Numbered from the stretch's first letter, positions 24,667 to 33,491 are shown. The stretch: DNA of 39,153 nucleotides from Opitutaceae bacterium (GCA_028688225.1 JAQTYQ010000030.1:1-39153); one strand, 5' to 3'. Notes: generated from the letters alone by a model not told the origin. Translations and numbers: made by a program.

Positions 24667-24673
24667 CTCCTTT
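24667..24673 (-). promoter_or_regulatory. Strong Shine-Dalgarno of acsC
   Basis: AAAGGAG on the minus strand lies 6 bases before the acsC ATG (24658-24660). Its first base overlaps the TAA stop of the upstream fusion gene. Most other genes in the window lack such a site. Confidence 0.75.
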
Positions 24674-27600
24674 TACGGCCGGATGGGTTGCGTCGGGCCC
24701 TGATCCATCAGACGCGTGATGGTGCGGCGGAGGGCGGCTGCTGCCTCCGGATTATACATGATGAGGATGTCTGCGCCCGCGTAGAGCAGGCCCAGGGCGG
24801 TCGTCAGTTCCCAGAGCGTGGCCCGCTGGCGCAGGTCGCCCCACACCGGCATGTCTGTTTCGGCGGCCCTCAGCTCCTTGATCTTGGCGCATTCCTGGCC
24901 GGGGCAGGCAATCATCGGCAGGGCCAGCATCGGATCGCCGCTGAGACCGGTCAGGCGGATCCGCTCCATCACCGAATACGTGTATTCGATCCCGTAGCCC
25001 ATGGCCCCCGTCAGCGGATCGATCACGATCTGCTCGCGTTTGAGGTCCATGTTGGTGAGCAGGATGTTCATCTGCTTGCTGATGTTGACGTCGATCGGGC
25101 TCTGGGAAACGACGCAGTGACCGTAGCCCATCGCCGCGCCCGCAATGGTGCGGTAGTTGTTCTGTTCGACCCAATTGAGGAGGAGGTTTTCGCCCGCACA
25201 GGCCGCGGCGATGGCTTTCATCACCTCGTTGTTCCGGTCGAAGTGGTTGTGTCCCGTGACGATCAGCGGCACGTCCACAGCCGCGAGCACGGATTTGACG
25301 AGTTCCACGGCCTGTTCCGGAGTGCGGTTGCCCTTTTCCGGATGCGTGCCTTCCAACCGGACGTTGATCAAGTCGGCGCCGTGCTGTTCGACGCAGACCT
25401 TCGCCATCTCGGCCGGGTGGAGCAACAGGTCGCCGTAATACTCACGCAAAATCCGCGGATACTTCTCGCTGACCGCATCGAACACTTCCAGGGCGACGAG
25501 CGGCCGGTTCGGCATTTCGCCCTCCCAGAGATGGAAGGGCATGGCGGTGGAGCCGCCAATGCGATAGGTCCGCCCGCGGGTGCCGCCTTCCGAGCGCAAC
25601 GCGCCCAATTTGACCGTGCAAACCGGGACTTCGCAGCGCTCCTTGCGAACGGGAAAGGCCGTCACGGCCGCCAGGCGCTCGCGGGCCGAAGGGACGACGG
25701 CGGGCGCGCTTTTCGGCACGGCTGCGCCGGGCGCCGGAGCCGGACCGGTCGCGATCCCGGCGGGTTTCCGGTTGAGCACTCCCATGACGCCGCGCAGGAG
25801 ATCTTCCGGGGACACGGTCTCAAGGGCGCGCTTAAATTCCTCCAAGACTTTCTCCTTGATTTGCGCCATCCGATCGGGCGGAACCCCATTGGGTATTGGC
25901 TCTGCGGCCGGTGCCGCAGGTGGAGTTGCTTTTGCCGGGGCCGCTTCCGGAGGCGGAGGAGATTTCGGTGCGGCCGTCGGGGCTTTCGCCGTGGTGTGCG
26001 CGGTCGCCCCCAGATCGGGCAATTTGAGCGCGGGATGCCCGGTCTTCTCCATGAAGGCGCGGATCTGCTTGGGATCGGTGGCGATGGTTTCGTCGGCGAT
26101 CTTGTCGAGGAGGTCCGGCACCCCCTGTTCCTGAAAGCGTCGCTGCAGATCTGCGGCCAGCAGCGCCTTGAGTTCCTTGGGCATCCAGATGAGCCGTTGA
26201 TGGCCGCCCTCCGAGAACAGGAATTTCCGGGAGGTCAGGAACACCTTGCCGCAACCCATGAAGCCGGGGGTTTGCTGGCCGCCGCCCACGCTGCCGGCCA
26301 GGGTCGAGAAGGTCATGCCCACGGGCGTGTCCTCGAGGAACTCGCGGTTGACGACCATGATGCCATTGCATTCGGGGACGTAGGCGCAGATCGCCTCGAA
26401 GCAGCCGCAACTCGTCATGGGAAACTCCATGATCGAGTAGGCGGCGAAGCAATCGACCGTCTTGTGGCTATTGGGATAGACGTACTCGTTGACGCCCTTC
26501 CAGATGCCGCGCACCGGGTCCAGGCATTCGCCTTTCTGGATGGGTTTGTTGGGGCCGGTTTCGTCGATCTCGTAGGCGGCCTTGCCATCCAGCCAGTTGT
26601 AGGCGCCGCAGAGGCCCAGGCGCTCCGGCGTGATGACGCAGACGTGATTCGGCGCGAAGGACTGGCAGAGCAGGCACGAGTAGAACGTGTCCACCGACTC
26701 GTCGGTCATGGATTCGAGGCGGCGGTTGCGCTCGTCGTAAATCTTGCGCGCCACCGCGAGGCGCTTTTGCACCTCCTCCGCGTCGGTGATGAGCGTGACT
26801 TTGACCTTGTCGACGATGGCGGGATAATCCGACAACAACTTGGCGTGCAGGATCTCGCCGTAATGGCGCAGGCGCAGGCCCCTGGCGTAGCCGCTCTTGG
26901 ACACCCGCGTCCACACGATGTCGCGCTGGCCCATGTGCCAGATGCCTTCGGCGCCGTTGATCAGGTGGTGAATCTGCCGCTCGAGGATCGGTTCGAAATC
27001 GGGCTGCATTTTTCTCCCCGCCGCCTCGACCCAGATCGCCAGCGGCAGGGCGGAGCCCGGCTCGACTTGGTCGATGTCGGGGCCGATCACCTCGATGTCG
27101 CCATCGTTGATCTGGTCGAGGTCAACCATGGTCGCAAACTCGAAGGCCGTGGTGCGATTGCCGCCGAACTCGATCTGGGCATCCGCCTTCCGGATCCGTT
27201 CGCCGCCAAAGGCGGGGCCATACGGAACGGGAATCGGCACCTTGGTGATCTTGACCTTGCACCCGCGCACCTCGAGCGCCTTCTCCACCATGGTCTCGGG
27301 GGGCACCTGTGAAACGACGTGTTCGTAGGTGCACACGCCGGTGGGCAGGATCTGCGGGATGTCCGTATCCGCGATGACGGGGAAGCCGTAGTTGATGGCG
27401 CCGGCCGCCGCCGCGTACTTGTCCGGCGTAACTTCGCCGAAGGCGAGGACGAAGGCGAAGATGCGGTTTTTGTTGTATTTCAGGTTGGCGGCGAAATCCC
27501 CGGGCTTGACGCCGCCAAAGGAAAGGGCCGCGCGGTTCGCGAAGCCCAGGGCGTAGATCAGGGCCGACACATCCCGCCCGAAGGGAACCAGCCGGGTCTG

Positions 27601-28185
27601 CCACCCCAGCTGGACGCCTTCCTCGGCCAGCTGCTCGGCGAATTGCCTGCCGTGGGTGCATCCGCCCATGAAAACGTAAAGGTTTTTCTCCTGGAGCTCG
27701 GTCGCGATCTTGACCGCGATCTGGTTCGTCGGCGCCGCCCCGGTGATGGCGGCGAAACCCGGCGCCGTGCCGTCGACGAATTCGATGCCGCGTTCGCGCA
27801 TGATGACATCGCTCGCGGCCCCCAGCCAGAGGCCGTCGACGGGATTCGGGCCGACCAGGTATTTGCAGGCCTCGATCACTTCGCACGCAAACAGCGCCGC
27901 CACGCCGGCGTCGAGCGCGTGGCCCAGGTAGGGCAGCCACACATTGGCGGACGGACGCGGGGGCAGCAGCTCCTTCGCGCGCCTGAGGATGCGCCGCAGA
28001 TCGGCCAGCGTCTGCATTTTCTCGCCGGTAAACGAGTAAATCACCGGCAGATAATACGCCGTGTCGGGGAACCCGACGGCGCAGGACTGGCCTTTGGCGG
28101 CGATGGTCTCGTCGAGTTTCGCTTCGGCCTTGGCCACCCAGCCGATGGCGCCATCAATGGCGCTGGAGCAGATCACCTTAGACAT
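24673..28185 (-). CDS. Fusion of acetyl-CoA synthase AcsB and corrinoid protein small subunit AcsD
   Basis: A 1170-residue protein. Residues 1 to about 725 are a full bacterial AcsB. The A-cluster cysteines are complete: C504, C507, C516 and C526 in CLLCQSFAPNHVC followed by LGLC for the [4Fe-4S] cluster, and C593-G594-C595 in TSCGCFEAI for the distal nickel. The spacing equals that of the Moorella enzyme with an offset of two. About 120 residues of Ala/Pro-rich linker follow, enclosing one helix (QIKEKVLEEFKRALETVS). From about 848 to the end is AcsD (CEVPVCTVKLGALRSEGG, LINVRLEGTHPE, GYGIEYTYSVMERIRLTG). The reading frame is continuous with no stop or frameshift. The AcsD part is normally a separate subunit that pairs with AcsC. 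Confidence 0.93.
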   Translation of the reverse strand: MSKVICSSAIDGAIGWVAKAEAKLDETIAAKGQSCAVGFPDTAYYLPVIYSFTGEKMQTLADLRRILRRAKELLPPRPSANVWLPYLGHALDAGVAALFACEVIEACKYLVGPNPVDGLWLGAASDVIMRERGIEFVDGTAPGFAAITGAAPTNQIAVKIATELQEKNLYVFMGGCTHGRQFAEQLAEEGVQLGWQTRLVPFGRDVSALIYALGFANRAALSFGGVKPGDFAANLKYNKNRIFAFVLAFGEVTPDKYAAAAGAINYGFPVIADTDIPQILPTGVCTYEHVVSQVPPETMVEKALEVRGCKVKITKVPIPVPYGPAFGGERIRKADAQIEFGGNRTTAFEFATMVDLDQINDGDIEVIGPDIDQVEPGSALPLAIWVEAAGRKMQPDFEPILERQIHHLINGAEGIWHMGQRDIVWTRVSKSGYARGLRLRHYGEILHAKLLSDYPAIVDKVKVTLITDAEEVQKRLAVARKIYDERNRRLESMTDESVDTFYSCLLCQSFAPNHVCVITPERLGLCGAYNWLDGKAAYEIDETGPNKPIQKGECLDPVRGIWKGVNEYVYPNSHKTVDCFAAYSIMEFPMTSCGCFEAICAYVPECNGIMVVNREFLEDTPVGMTFSTLAGSVGGGQQTPGFMGCGKVFLTSRKFLFSEGGHQRLIWMPKELKALLAADLQRRFQEQGVPDLLDKIADETIATDPKQIRAFMEKTGHPALKLPDLGATAHTTAKAPTAAPKSPPPPEAAPAKATPPAAPAAEPIPNGVPPDRMAQIKEKVLEEFKRALETVSPEDLLRGVMGVLNRKPAGIATGPAPAPGAAVPKSAPAVVPSARERLAAVTAFPVRKERCEVPVCTVKLGALRSEGGTRGRTYRIGGSTAMPFHLWEGEMPNRPLVALEVFDAVSEKYPRILREYYGDLLLHPAEMAKVCVEQHGADLINVRLEGTHPEKGNRTPEQAVELVKSVLAAVDVPLIVTGHNHFDRNNEVMKAIAAACAGENLLLNWVEQNNYRTIAGAAMGYGHCVVSQSPIDVNISKQMNILLTNMDLKREQIVIDPLTGAMGYGIEYTYSVMERIRLTGLSGDPMLALPMIACPGQECAKIKELRAAETDMPVWGDLRQRATLWELTTALGLLYAGADILIMYNPEAAAALRRTITRLMDQGPTQPIRP

Positions 28186-30157
28186 TAAGCGCCCTCCGGT
28201 CCTTCATATCGTAGAGTTTGCGTTCGGCCTTCCGGTTGATGCCCAGCCGTTCACGCCGTCGGTTGATGATGTCCATGATCGCGGCGGCCGCCTCGAGGGG
28301 ATCGGTGTGCACATGGAAGGAGGCGCCGAAAAGATCCCGGGTCTCCTCGTTAAGAAACCGGGTGACGTTTTCCGAACCGCCGATATGGAACGGATGACCG
28401 AGGATGACATCCACCCCCGAGGCCACGAAGTAACAGCCAATGGCGATGGCCTTCTCGCTCATCCACTCGGGCGCGACCCCGACCACCGGCACCTCGGAAA
28501 GATCATCCCCCAGTCCGCCTTCGAGCACGACCTCGGTGGCGGCTTCGAGCAGCCGCGAGTTGTCCACGCAACTGCCCATGTGCAGCACCGGCGGGATGCC
28601 CACCGCTTCGCAGACCTCCCGGAAGCCGGGCCCGGCCAGTGCCAAAGCCGCCTCCGGCGTGAGCATGCCGGCCTTGGCCGAGGCGATGGCCGCGCAGCCG
28701 GTCTTGAGCACGATCACTTCGTGCTTGATGAGTTCGCGGGTCAGGGCGTTGACATAGGAGTCGGTCTTGATCCGCGGATTGTTGCAGCCCACGACGCCGA
28801 CGATCCCCTTGATGCGTCCCTGAATGATGGCGTCGTTCAACGGGCGGAACGAGGCGCGGAAGGTGCCGCCGAGCATGTACTTGATCGCCGCCACACTGAA
28901 ACCGGCCACGAGGGGTTGGGAGGCCTTGGGCACGGCCACCTTGCCGGGATCGCGGTTTTTGAAATTGGCAATGGCCCGGCGGATGAGGGCCTTGGCGTTT
29001 TCCAGCGCGCGGGTCTCGTCAAAAGGCACATGGGCCGCGCCAATCGTTTTGGCAATGTCGCTGGTGGAGATCACCTCGGTGTGATAAGCCTTCGCCACTT
29101 CGGGCAGGCTCGGCATGACGCACTGCACATCGGTGATCAGCATTTCCACCGCGCCCGTGATGATCGCCAGTTCCTGCTGGAGGAAGTTGCCGGCCACCGG
29201 AATCCCATGGCGGATGAGGATTTCATTGGCCGTGCAGCAAATGCCGGCGAGGGTCAGGCCCTCGGCTCCGGCGGCCTGGGCGGCGGCCAGAATCTCCGGA
29301 TCCCGCGAGGCGATCGCCAGCATTTCGGACAGGGCCGGTTCGTGGCCGTGCACGATGATGTTGACGGTTTTTTCCCCCAGCACCCCGAGATTGGCGCGGC
29401 TTCTGACCGGCGAAGGCGTGCCGAAGAGGATGTCGGAGGCCATGGAAGCCACCCGCGATCCGCCCCAGCCGTCCGCCAGCGAGGTGCGGAAAGCGTGCAG
29501 CAAAAGGTTCCGGTAGTCATGGTCCACGCCCATGTGGGTCCGATGCAGGGATTCCACCACCATCCGGTCGATTCCCGAGGGCAGGATGCCACGGTTGTGC
29601 CAGACGCCCTGGCGTTTGACCGGGGCGAGCTTCAAGGTCCGCAGCGGATCCTCCTGGCCGTTGAACTCCGTGATGAAGAGGTTGGCCAGATCGAGCGCCA
29701 CGGCCTCCCTGGTCCGCCCGTTCTCCTCGATTCCGTAAAGGCGGGCCGCCCGGCGGAGGGCCGGTTCGTCGGCGATTTTGTAGGAACCGCCCCGGCCTGC
29801 CGCCACTTTTTTCAGCAACAGCACGAGATGCCGGCTATGGTCGGAGTGGGCGGCGGTTCCGCTGGCGGCTTCGCGCACATAGTTGCGCGCGACGATCGTA
29901 TCGGCGTCCGCCCCGCACACGCCCCGCGGGGCCTTGGCCGTGATACGGCACGGCCCCATGTAGCAGAGCCGGCAGCATACGCCGTTCTTGCCGAAAGTGC
30001 ATTGGCTGCGCTGGGTGTCCAGCCGCGCAAAGCAGGTGTCCACGCCGTCCACCAGCGCCTTGGTGAGCATCGCGACAGATGCGGCGTCGGAAACCCGCTC
30101 TTCCGCTTTCAACACCCGGACATTGTCCTTGGACATGGTGGTGATCGTTTCGCTCAT
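28178..30157 (-). CDS. acsA: Carbon monoxide dehydrogenase catalytic subunit
   Basis: A 659-residue Ni-Fe CO dehydrogenase (AcsA/CooS) that reduces CO2 to CO for the synthase or oxidises CO. D-cluster Cys53 and Cys61 and B-cluster Cys62, Cys65, Cys70 and Cys81 lie in QCTFGKNGVCCRLCYMGPC and GVCGA. C-cluster ligand regions are all visible: the His in VHGHEPAL, and Cys in ICCTANE, DVQCVMP, VVGCNNP, LKTGCAAI and MGSCVDN. The stop overlaps the start of the AcsB-AcsD gene by 8 bases, as expected for partners of one complex. A start at M8 is also possible. Confidence 0.96.
   Translation of the reverse strand: MSETITTMSKDNVRVLKAEERVSDAASVAMLTKALVDGVDTCFARLDTQRSQCTFGKNGVCCRLCYMGPCRITAKAPRGVCGADADTIVARNYVREAASGTAAHSDHSRHLVLLLKKVAAGRGGSYKIADEPALRRAARLYGIEENGRTREAVALDLANLFITEFNGQEDPLRTLKLAPVKRQGVWHNRGILPSGIDRMVVESLHRTHMGVDHDYRNLLLHAFRTSLADGWGGSRVASMASDILFGTPSPVRSRANLGVLGEKTVNIIVHGHEPALSEMLAIASRDPEILAAAQAAGAEGLTLAGICCTANEILIRHGIPVAGNFLQQELAIITGAVEMLITDVQCVMPSLPEVAKAYHTEVISTSDIAKTIGAAHVPFDETRALENAKALIRRAIANFKNRDPGKVAVPKASQPLVAGFSVAAIKYMLGGTFRASFRPLNDAIIQGRIKGIVGVVGCNNPRIKTDSYVNALTRELIKHEVIVLKTGCAAIASAKAGMLTPEAALALAGPGFREVCEAVGIPPVLHMGSCVDNSRLLEAATEVVLEGGLGDDLSEVPVVGVAPEWMSEKAIAIGCYFVASGVDVILGHPFHIGGSENVTRFLNEETRDLFGASFHVHTDPLEAAAAIMDIINRRRERLGINRKAERKLYDMKDRRALNV
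28192..28197 (-). promoter_or_regulatory. Strong Shine-Dalgarno of the AcsB-AcsD fusion gene
   Basis: GGAGGG on the minus strand lies 6 bases before the ATG (28183-28185), inside the 3' end of the CO dehydrogenase gene. It supports the chosen start of the fusion. Confidence 0.75.
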
Positions 30158-30196
30158 ATCAGGTCCGTTGGTTGGGGCTGATTTTCAGGGTGTTGG

Positions 30197-30985
30197 TCAG
30201 CGGTGATTGACCGGATGCAAGACCGGCACGCCCGCGTCGGACAGCAGCCGGTCGATCGCCGTCACCACCCGGTTGGGGACCGGCAATTCCTGCAGCCGTC
30301 CGCCGCTCTCGGAAAGCCGCAGCAACTCCTCATCATCCGGCAGGGCGAGGATGAGGGAAGCTCCGGTTTCGGTCTGCAAGGACGCGGCGCCGGGCGGCAG
30401 ATCCTCCCGCCGCAGGCGGTTGATGACCAGGGCCAGTTTCTTCACCTTGATCTTCATCTCCCGGGCCAGGCCGAACAGCCGCCTGACCGTCTCCAGGCCC
30501 TGCCGGGAAGGATCGGCCACCATGATCATCAGGTCCAACTCCCGCACGATCCGGCGCGAGAGATTTTCGAGGCCGGCCTCGTTGTCGATGACGACATACG
30601 GATAGTCATCAGCGATCTCCTTGATGGTTTCCCGCAGCGCATGATTGGCAAAGCAGTAACAGCCCGGGCCCTCCGGCCGCCCCATGGCGATGAGGTCGAA
30701 GTCGTTTGTTTCCACCAGGCTCTTGGTGATCTTGAGCTGCAGGAGTTCCTGCTTGGCCACGCCGGTGACCTTGCCTTCTCCGGCGAGCACCCGGGCCTCC
30801 TCCCGGACCCCGCCCACCGTATGTTTGATCCGCACGCCGAGGGCGGTATCGAGACAGGTGTTGGGGTCGGCGTCCACCGCCAGCACGGGCCGGCGGCCGC
30901 CGGCAGCCAGGCGGAGCACGATCAGCGATGCCACGGTGGTTTTGCCCACGCCGCCCTTACCGGTGATGGCAATGGTGTAGGACAT
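30197..30985 (-). CDS. cooC: CooC-type nickel-inserting ATPase (copy 1)
   Basis: A 262-residue SIMIBI-class ATPase. The deviant P-loop is TGKGGVGKTT, with the signature Lys K10. VLAVDADPN is the next conserved block, and the CxC motif (C109, C111 in GPGCYCFANH) binds metal at the dimer interface. Such proteins load nickel into the C-cluster of CO dehydrogenase (CooC) or into AcsB (AcsF). It sits directly before acsA, 39 bases away, and its ATG overlaps the stop of the MesB-like gene by one base. Confidence 0.92.
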   Translation of the reverse strand: MSYTIAITGKGGVGKTTVASLIVLRLAAGGRRPVLAVDADPNTCLDTALGVRIKHTVGGVREEARVLAGEGKVTGVAKQELLQLKITKSLVETNDFDLIAMGRPEGPGCYCFANHALRETIKEIADDYPYVVIDNEAGLENLSRRIVRELDLMIMVADPSRQGLETVRRLFGLAREMKIKVKKLALVINRLRREDLPPGAASLQTETGASLILALPDDEELLRLSESGGRLQELPVPNRVVTAIDRLLSDAGVPVLHPVNHR

Positions 30986-32058
30986 CAGAAGCCATGTTTC
31001 GCGCGCAGGGCCTGGGAAACCAGGTGCAGCGTCCGGAAGACCTTCTCCGCGTCTGGCACCTCCATCGAGCCCGTGCCGCAGGACGGCGTGATCATCGCCT
31101 GCTGCAGGATCATCGCTTTGTCGATTCCCTTCGCGGCCAGATTGTCCGCCATCTTTTCAAAATGCGCGGTGAGCTTCTCGGCGGTCTGTTCCCGGATCGC
31201 CACGGAGGTCGGCACGACGCCCCAGGCGATGGCGCCGCCCCGTTGCAGGTGGGCTTTGACCGACTGCGGATACATGGCGATCGTTTCGCCGAAGCCAAAA
31301 GCGTCGAAGTTCAGGATGTCCACGCCCGCGTCGATCAGGATGCTCCACTCGGTATTGCCGCAGCAGTGGATGCCGGCCAGTCCGCCTTCGGCGTGGACGG
31401 CATCGATCACTTCCTTGAGATGGGCCACCACGTCCTCCCGCTTCACCGAGACATAGGTTGAGCTGCCGAAGGCGGAAAGAATGGGCTCGTCGATGAAGCA
31501 GATCGTCTGTTCGGCGTACGGCTTGAATTTCTGGATCTGCCAGCGGCACTTCATCGCCAGCGCCTTGATGATGACATCGCGGAACTCCTCGTTGTAGTAG
31601 ATGGCGCGCTTGTTTTCGTCCGTGATGGTCAGCGCGAAGGAACAGGGTCCCGTGGTTTGCACTTTCACGTAGGGCCGTTTCTTCCCTTCGGTCTGCAGCC
31701 GCTTTTCCAGCGCATAGATGCCTTTGGAAAAATCCGTGCTGATCGCCAGGGACGAGAAATCGCCGGCCCCGGCGGGCGCCTCGGTCGCGGCGAGGTAGGT
31801 TTCATAGAACGCGGCGAAGGCCTCCGAGGAATCCTTCGCCGTGTCGAAGTATATGCGGCCCTTCTCGCGGTCGATCACGATGCCCGGCATGCCCTCGGAA
31901 TACTGGATCTCCATCTGTTCATTGATGCCCAGCCGGGGCAGCTGCGGCCAGATGGGCGCCTCCGGGATGCTGGCCAGCACCACGTCCACGGCCTTGGCCG
32001 GATCGCTGTAGGGCAGGCTGCCAATCGCCGTGGCGAGGAACTTCGGTTGTGAATTCAT
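30985..32058 (-). CDS. Core methionine synthase (MetE/UROD fold), MesB-like
   Basis: A 357-residue protein that lacks the N-terminal folate domain of MetE. The UROD/MetE-like barrel carries H231-x-C233 in GIHCCGNTEW and C327 in TPSCGTGSM, in the order of the zinc site of MetE, with CFIDEPILSAFG matching the MetE IDEP block. Families of this type use methyl-corrinoid donors; MesB is found in anaerobes with the Wood-Ljungdahl pathway and is proposed to take methyl from the corrinoid iron-sulfur protein. The position inside the CODH/ACS operon, coupled to cooC by TGATG, fits that. A methyltransferase of the MtaA/MtbA type for another corrinoid substrate is the alternative. Confidence 0.75.
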   Translation of the reverse strand: MNSQPKFLATAIGSLPYSDPAKAVDVVLASIPEAPIWPQLPRLGINEQMEIQYSEGMPGIVIDREKGRIYFDTAKDSSEAFAAFYETYLAATEAPAGAGDFSSLAISTDFSKGIYALEKRLQTEGKKRPYVKVQTTGPCSFALTITDENKRAIYYNEEFRDVIIKALAMKCRWQIQKFKPYAEQTICFIDEPILSAFGSSTYVSVKREDVVAHLKEVIDAVHAEGGLAGIHCCGNTEWSILIDAGVDILNFDAFGFGETIAMYPQSVKAHLQRGGAIAWGVVPTSVAIREQTAEKLTAHFEKMADNLAAKGIDKAMILQQAMITPSCGTGSMEVPDAEKVFRTLHLVSQALRAKHGF

Positions 32059-32131
32059 GGGATTCTTTGGCGGCAGATTCTGGTTTCCTTGGTTTCTTTT
32101 AAAGAGAGCGTAATCGCCTTCTGTTTCCCGG

Positions 32132-32362
32132 TCAGAAGGAGTGGGGTTTCCCGCATCCGTCGCTGATGCGGCTCAGTTCGGACCGGGCCTGGGCGAGTTG
32201 CTCCGCCCGGTCTCTCAGCTCCTGCCGGATGACGGCCGCGGCTGGCGGATCGGCCGCGCCTTCGTCGCCCGCCAGCTGGTTCTGCAGATCCTCGATCCGT
32301 TCTTCGAGTTCTGCGACCCGCGCCATGAGGCGTTCATATTTTTCTCGGGCGAAGTCGGTCAT
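32132..32362 (-). CDS. Small coiled-coil protein within the CODH/ACS operon
   Basis: A 76-residue protein I do not recognise. It is strongly helical with heptad-like patterning in two segments (EKYERLMARVAELEERIEDLQNQ and RQELRDRAEQLAQARSELSR), joined by a Gly/Ala/Pro loop. A single Cys is near the C-terminus (SDGCGKPHSF). Its ATG overlaps the cooC copy 2 stop by 4 bases, so it is translated with it. It might be a helix-hairpin adaptor, but no function can be assigned. Confidence 0.7.
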   Translation of the reverse strand: MTDFAREKYERLMARVAELEERIEDLQNQLAGDEGAADPPAAAVIRQELRDRAEQLAQARSELSRISDGCGKPHSF

Positions 32363-33153
32363 TTGCCGCGCTCCTTTCCGGCCGGCGGTTGCAGTTTCTG
32401 CAGGATCAGATCAAAGCAGTTCCGGAGTTCCCGGCCGCTGCGGTCGAGCACCGGGCGGCCCTGCCGCTCGGCCGAACGGATCTCTTCCGACCAGGGGATG
32501 ACTCCAGCCAGTTCCTGCACTTCCAGGGCGTCACGGACATATTGCTCGTCGGCGGGGGAAGCAATCTTGTTGGCCACGAAACGGATGTCGCGCAAACCGA
32601 TCTCGGCCGCCAGGTGCGCCACCCGGTGGGCGGAATCCACTGCCCGCTGGCTCGGCTCAACCATGACCAGCAGTGTATCGACCCCGCGGGCGGTGGCGCG
32701 TCCGAGGTGCTCGATGCCGGCTTCCATATCCATGATCACGGCCTCATTGCGGTGCAGCACCAGGTCGGCAACCAGGGCGCGAATCAGCACGCTTTCCGGA
32801 CAGGCGCAGCCGGAACCCCCGGCCTCGATGGCTCCCAGGACTAGGAGTATGATGCCTTGGAGACTGGTCCCATAGGTTTCTGCGATGTCGGACACCTCCG
32901 GGTTGAGCTTAAACATCTGGCCATATTGCTTAACCTTGGCTCCGGTCCGTTCCTCGATGAGTTCCTTTTGCTTCGAAATCGGTATAATCCGGCTGATTTC
33001 CTCCGGCGAAGCGCCCAGCGCCGCGGCCAGATTTCCATCCGGATCTGCATCCACTGCCAAAACTCTCCATTTTTTCCGCACCATCAGCAGGGCAAGAGCC
33101 GCCGCCAGGGTCGATTTCCCGGTGCCGCCTTTGCCTGAAATCGCCAGTTTCAT
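32359..33153 (-). CDS. cooC: CooC-type nickel-inserting ATPase (copy 2)
   Basis: A 264-residue ATPase with SGKGGTGKST at the N-terminus, VLAVDADPDGNLA, CxC (C116, C118 in GSGCACPES) and VIMDMEAGIEHLGRAT. It is clearly different from copy 1, which has GVGKTT and CYC. It is the first gene of the eight-gene minus-strand operon. The two copies may separately serve CO dehydrogenase and AcsB, as CooC and AcsF do, but sequence alone does not show which does which. Confidence 0.92.
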   Translation of the reverse strand: MKLAISGKGGTGKSTLAAALALLMVRKKWRVLAVDADPDGNLAAALGASPEEISRIIPISKQKELIEERTGAKVKQYGQMFKLNPEVSDIAETYGTSLQGIILLVLGAIEAGGSGCACPESVLIRALVADLVLHRNEAVIMDMEAGIEHLGRATARGVDTLLVMVEPSQRAVDSAHRVAHLAAEIGLRDIRFVANKIASPADEQYVRDALEVQELAGVIPWSEEIRSAERQGRPVLDRSGRELRNCFDLILQKLQPPAGKERGK

Positions 33154-33491
33154 TGGGTAAACTGCTGAAGGTCAGAGTTGGGATGGCTGCCAGGGAGCAT
33201 GTGCGCACTCGGTCCTCAATCCTGTGAGCGCTGGGAGGAATCACCATCGCAGCCTCATCGGGCGCCCGTATTGACGCCGGGGAGGGGGATTTGCATGGGG
33301 AAGATATCTTTGACTGCCATCGCGTTCCTGGCTGAAAGACCGCCCTCCAGCCAAGGCCGCGTCATAGTAGATCCTAACCCCCAGCGGGGCTCCTCACGGC
33401 TTGCTAATTGTTCGGCGTTATTTGCTGTCGGCTATCAAGTGGAATGAACGTGTTCCGCCTTGACCCGTCTCCCACCTGACAAGAAATTACC
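33154..33491. other. Intergenic region between the divergent operons
   Basis: This gap, 421 bases including the leader that follows, separates cooC copy 2 (minus) from the homocysteine methyltransferase (plus). No gene is seen. A plausible plus-strand promoter is TTGACC (33460-33465), a 17-base spacer and GAAATT (33483-33488). No clear minus-strand promoter for the large operon could be picked out. No cobalamin riboswitch box was found on either strand. Confidence 0.45.

Noticed and set aside
24688..27312. Long open frame of 874 codons on the plus strand
   Set aside because: It is antisense to the AcsB-AcsD fusion; the low-complexity Arg/Gly/His/Asp-rich protein has no recognisable domain and arises from the high GC of the real gene.
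28061..30181. Open frame of 706 codons on the plus strand
   Set aside because: Antisense to CO dehydrogenase, with His/Gly/Asp-rich composition and no domain.
33446..33455. SOS-like box GAACGTGTTC
   Set aside because: The spacing between half-sites is two instead of the four bases of known GAAC-N4-GTTC sites, and the nearby genes are not repair genes.
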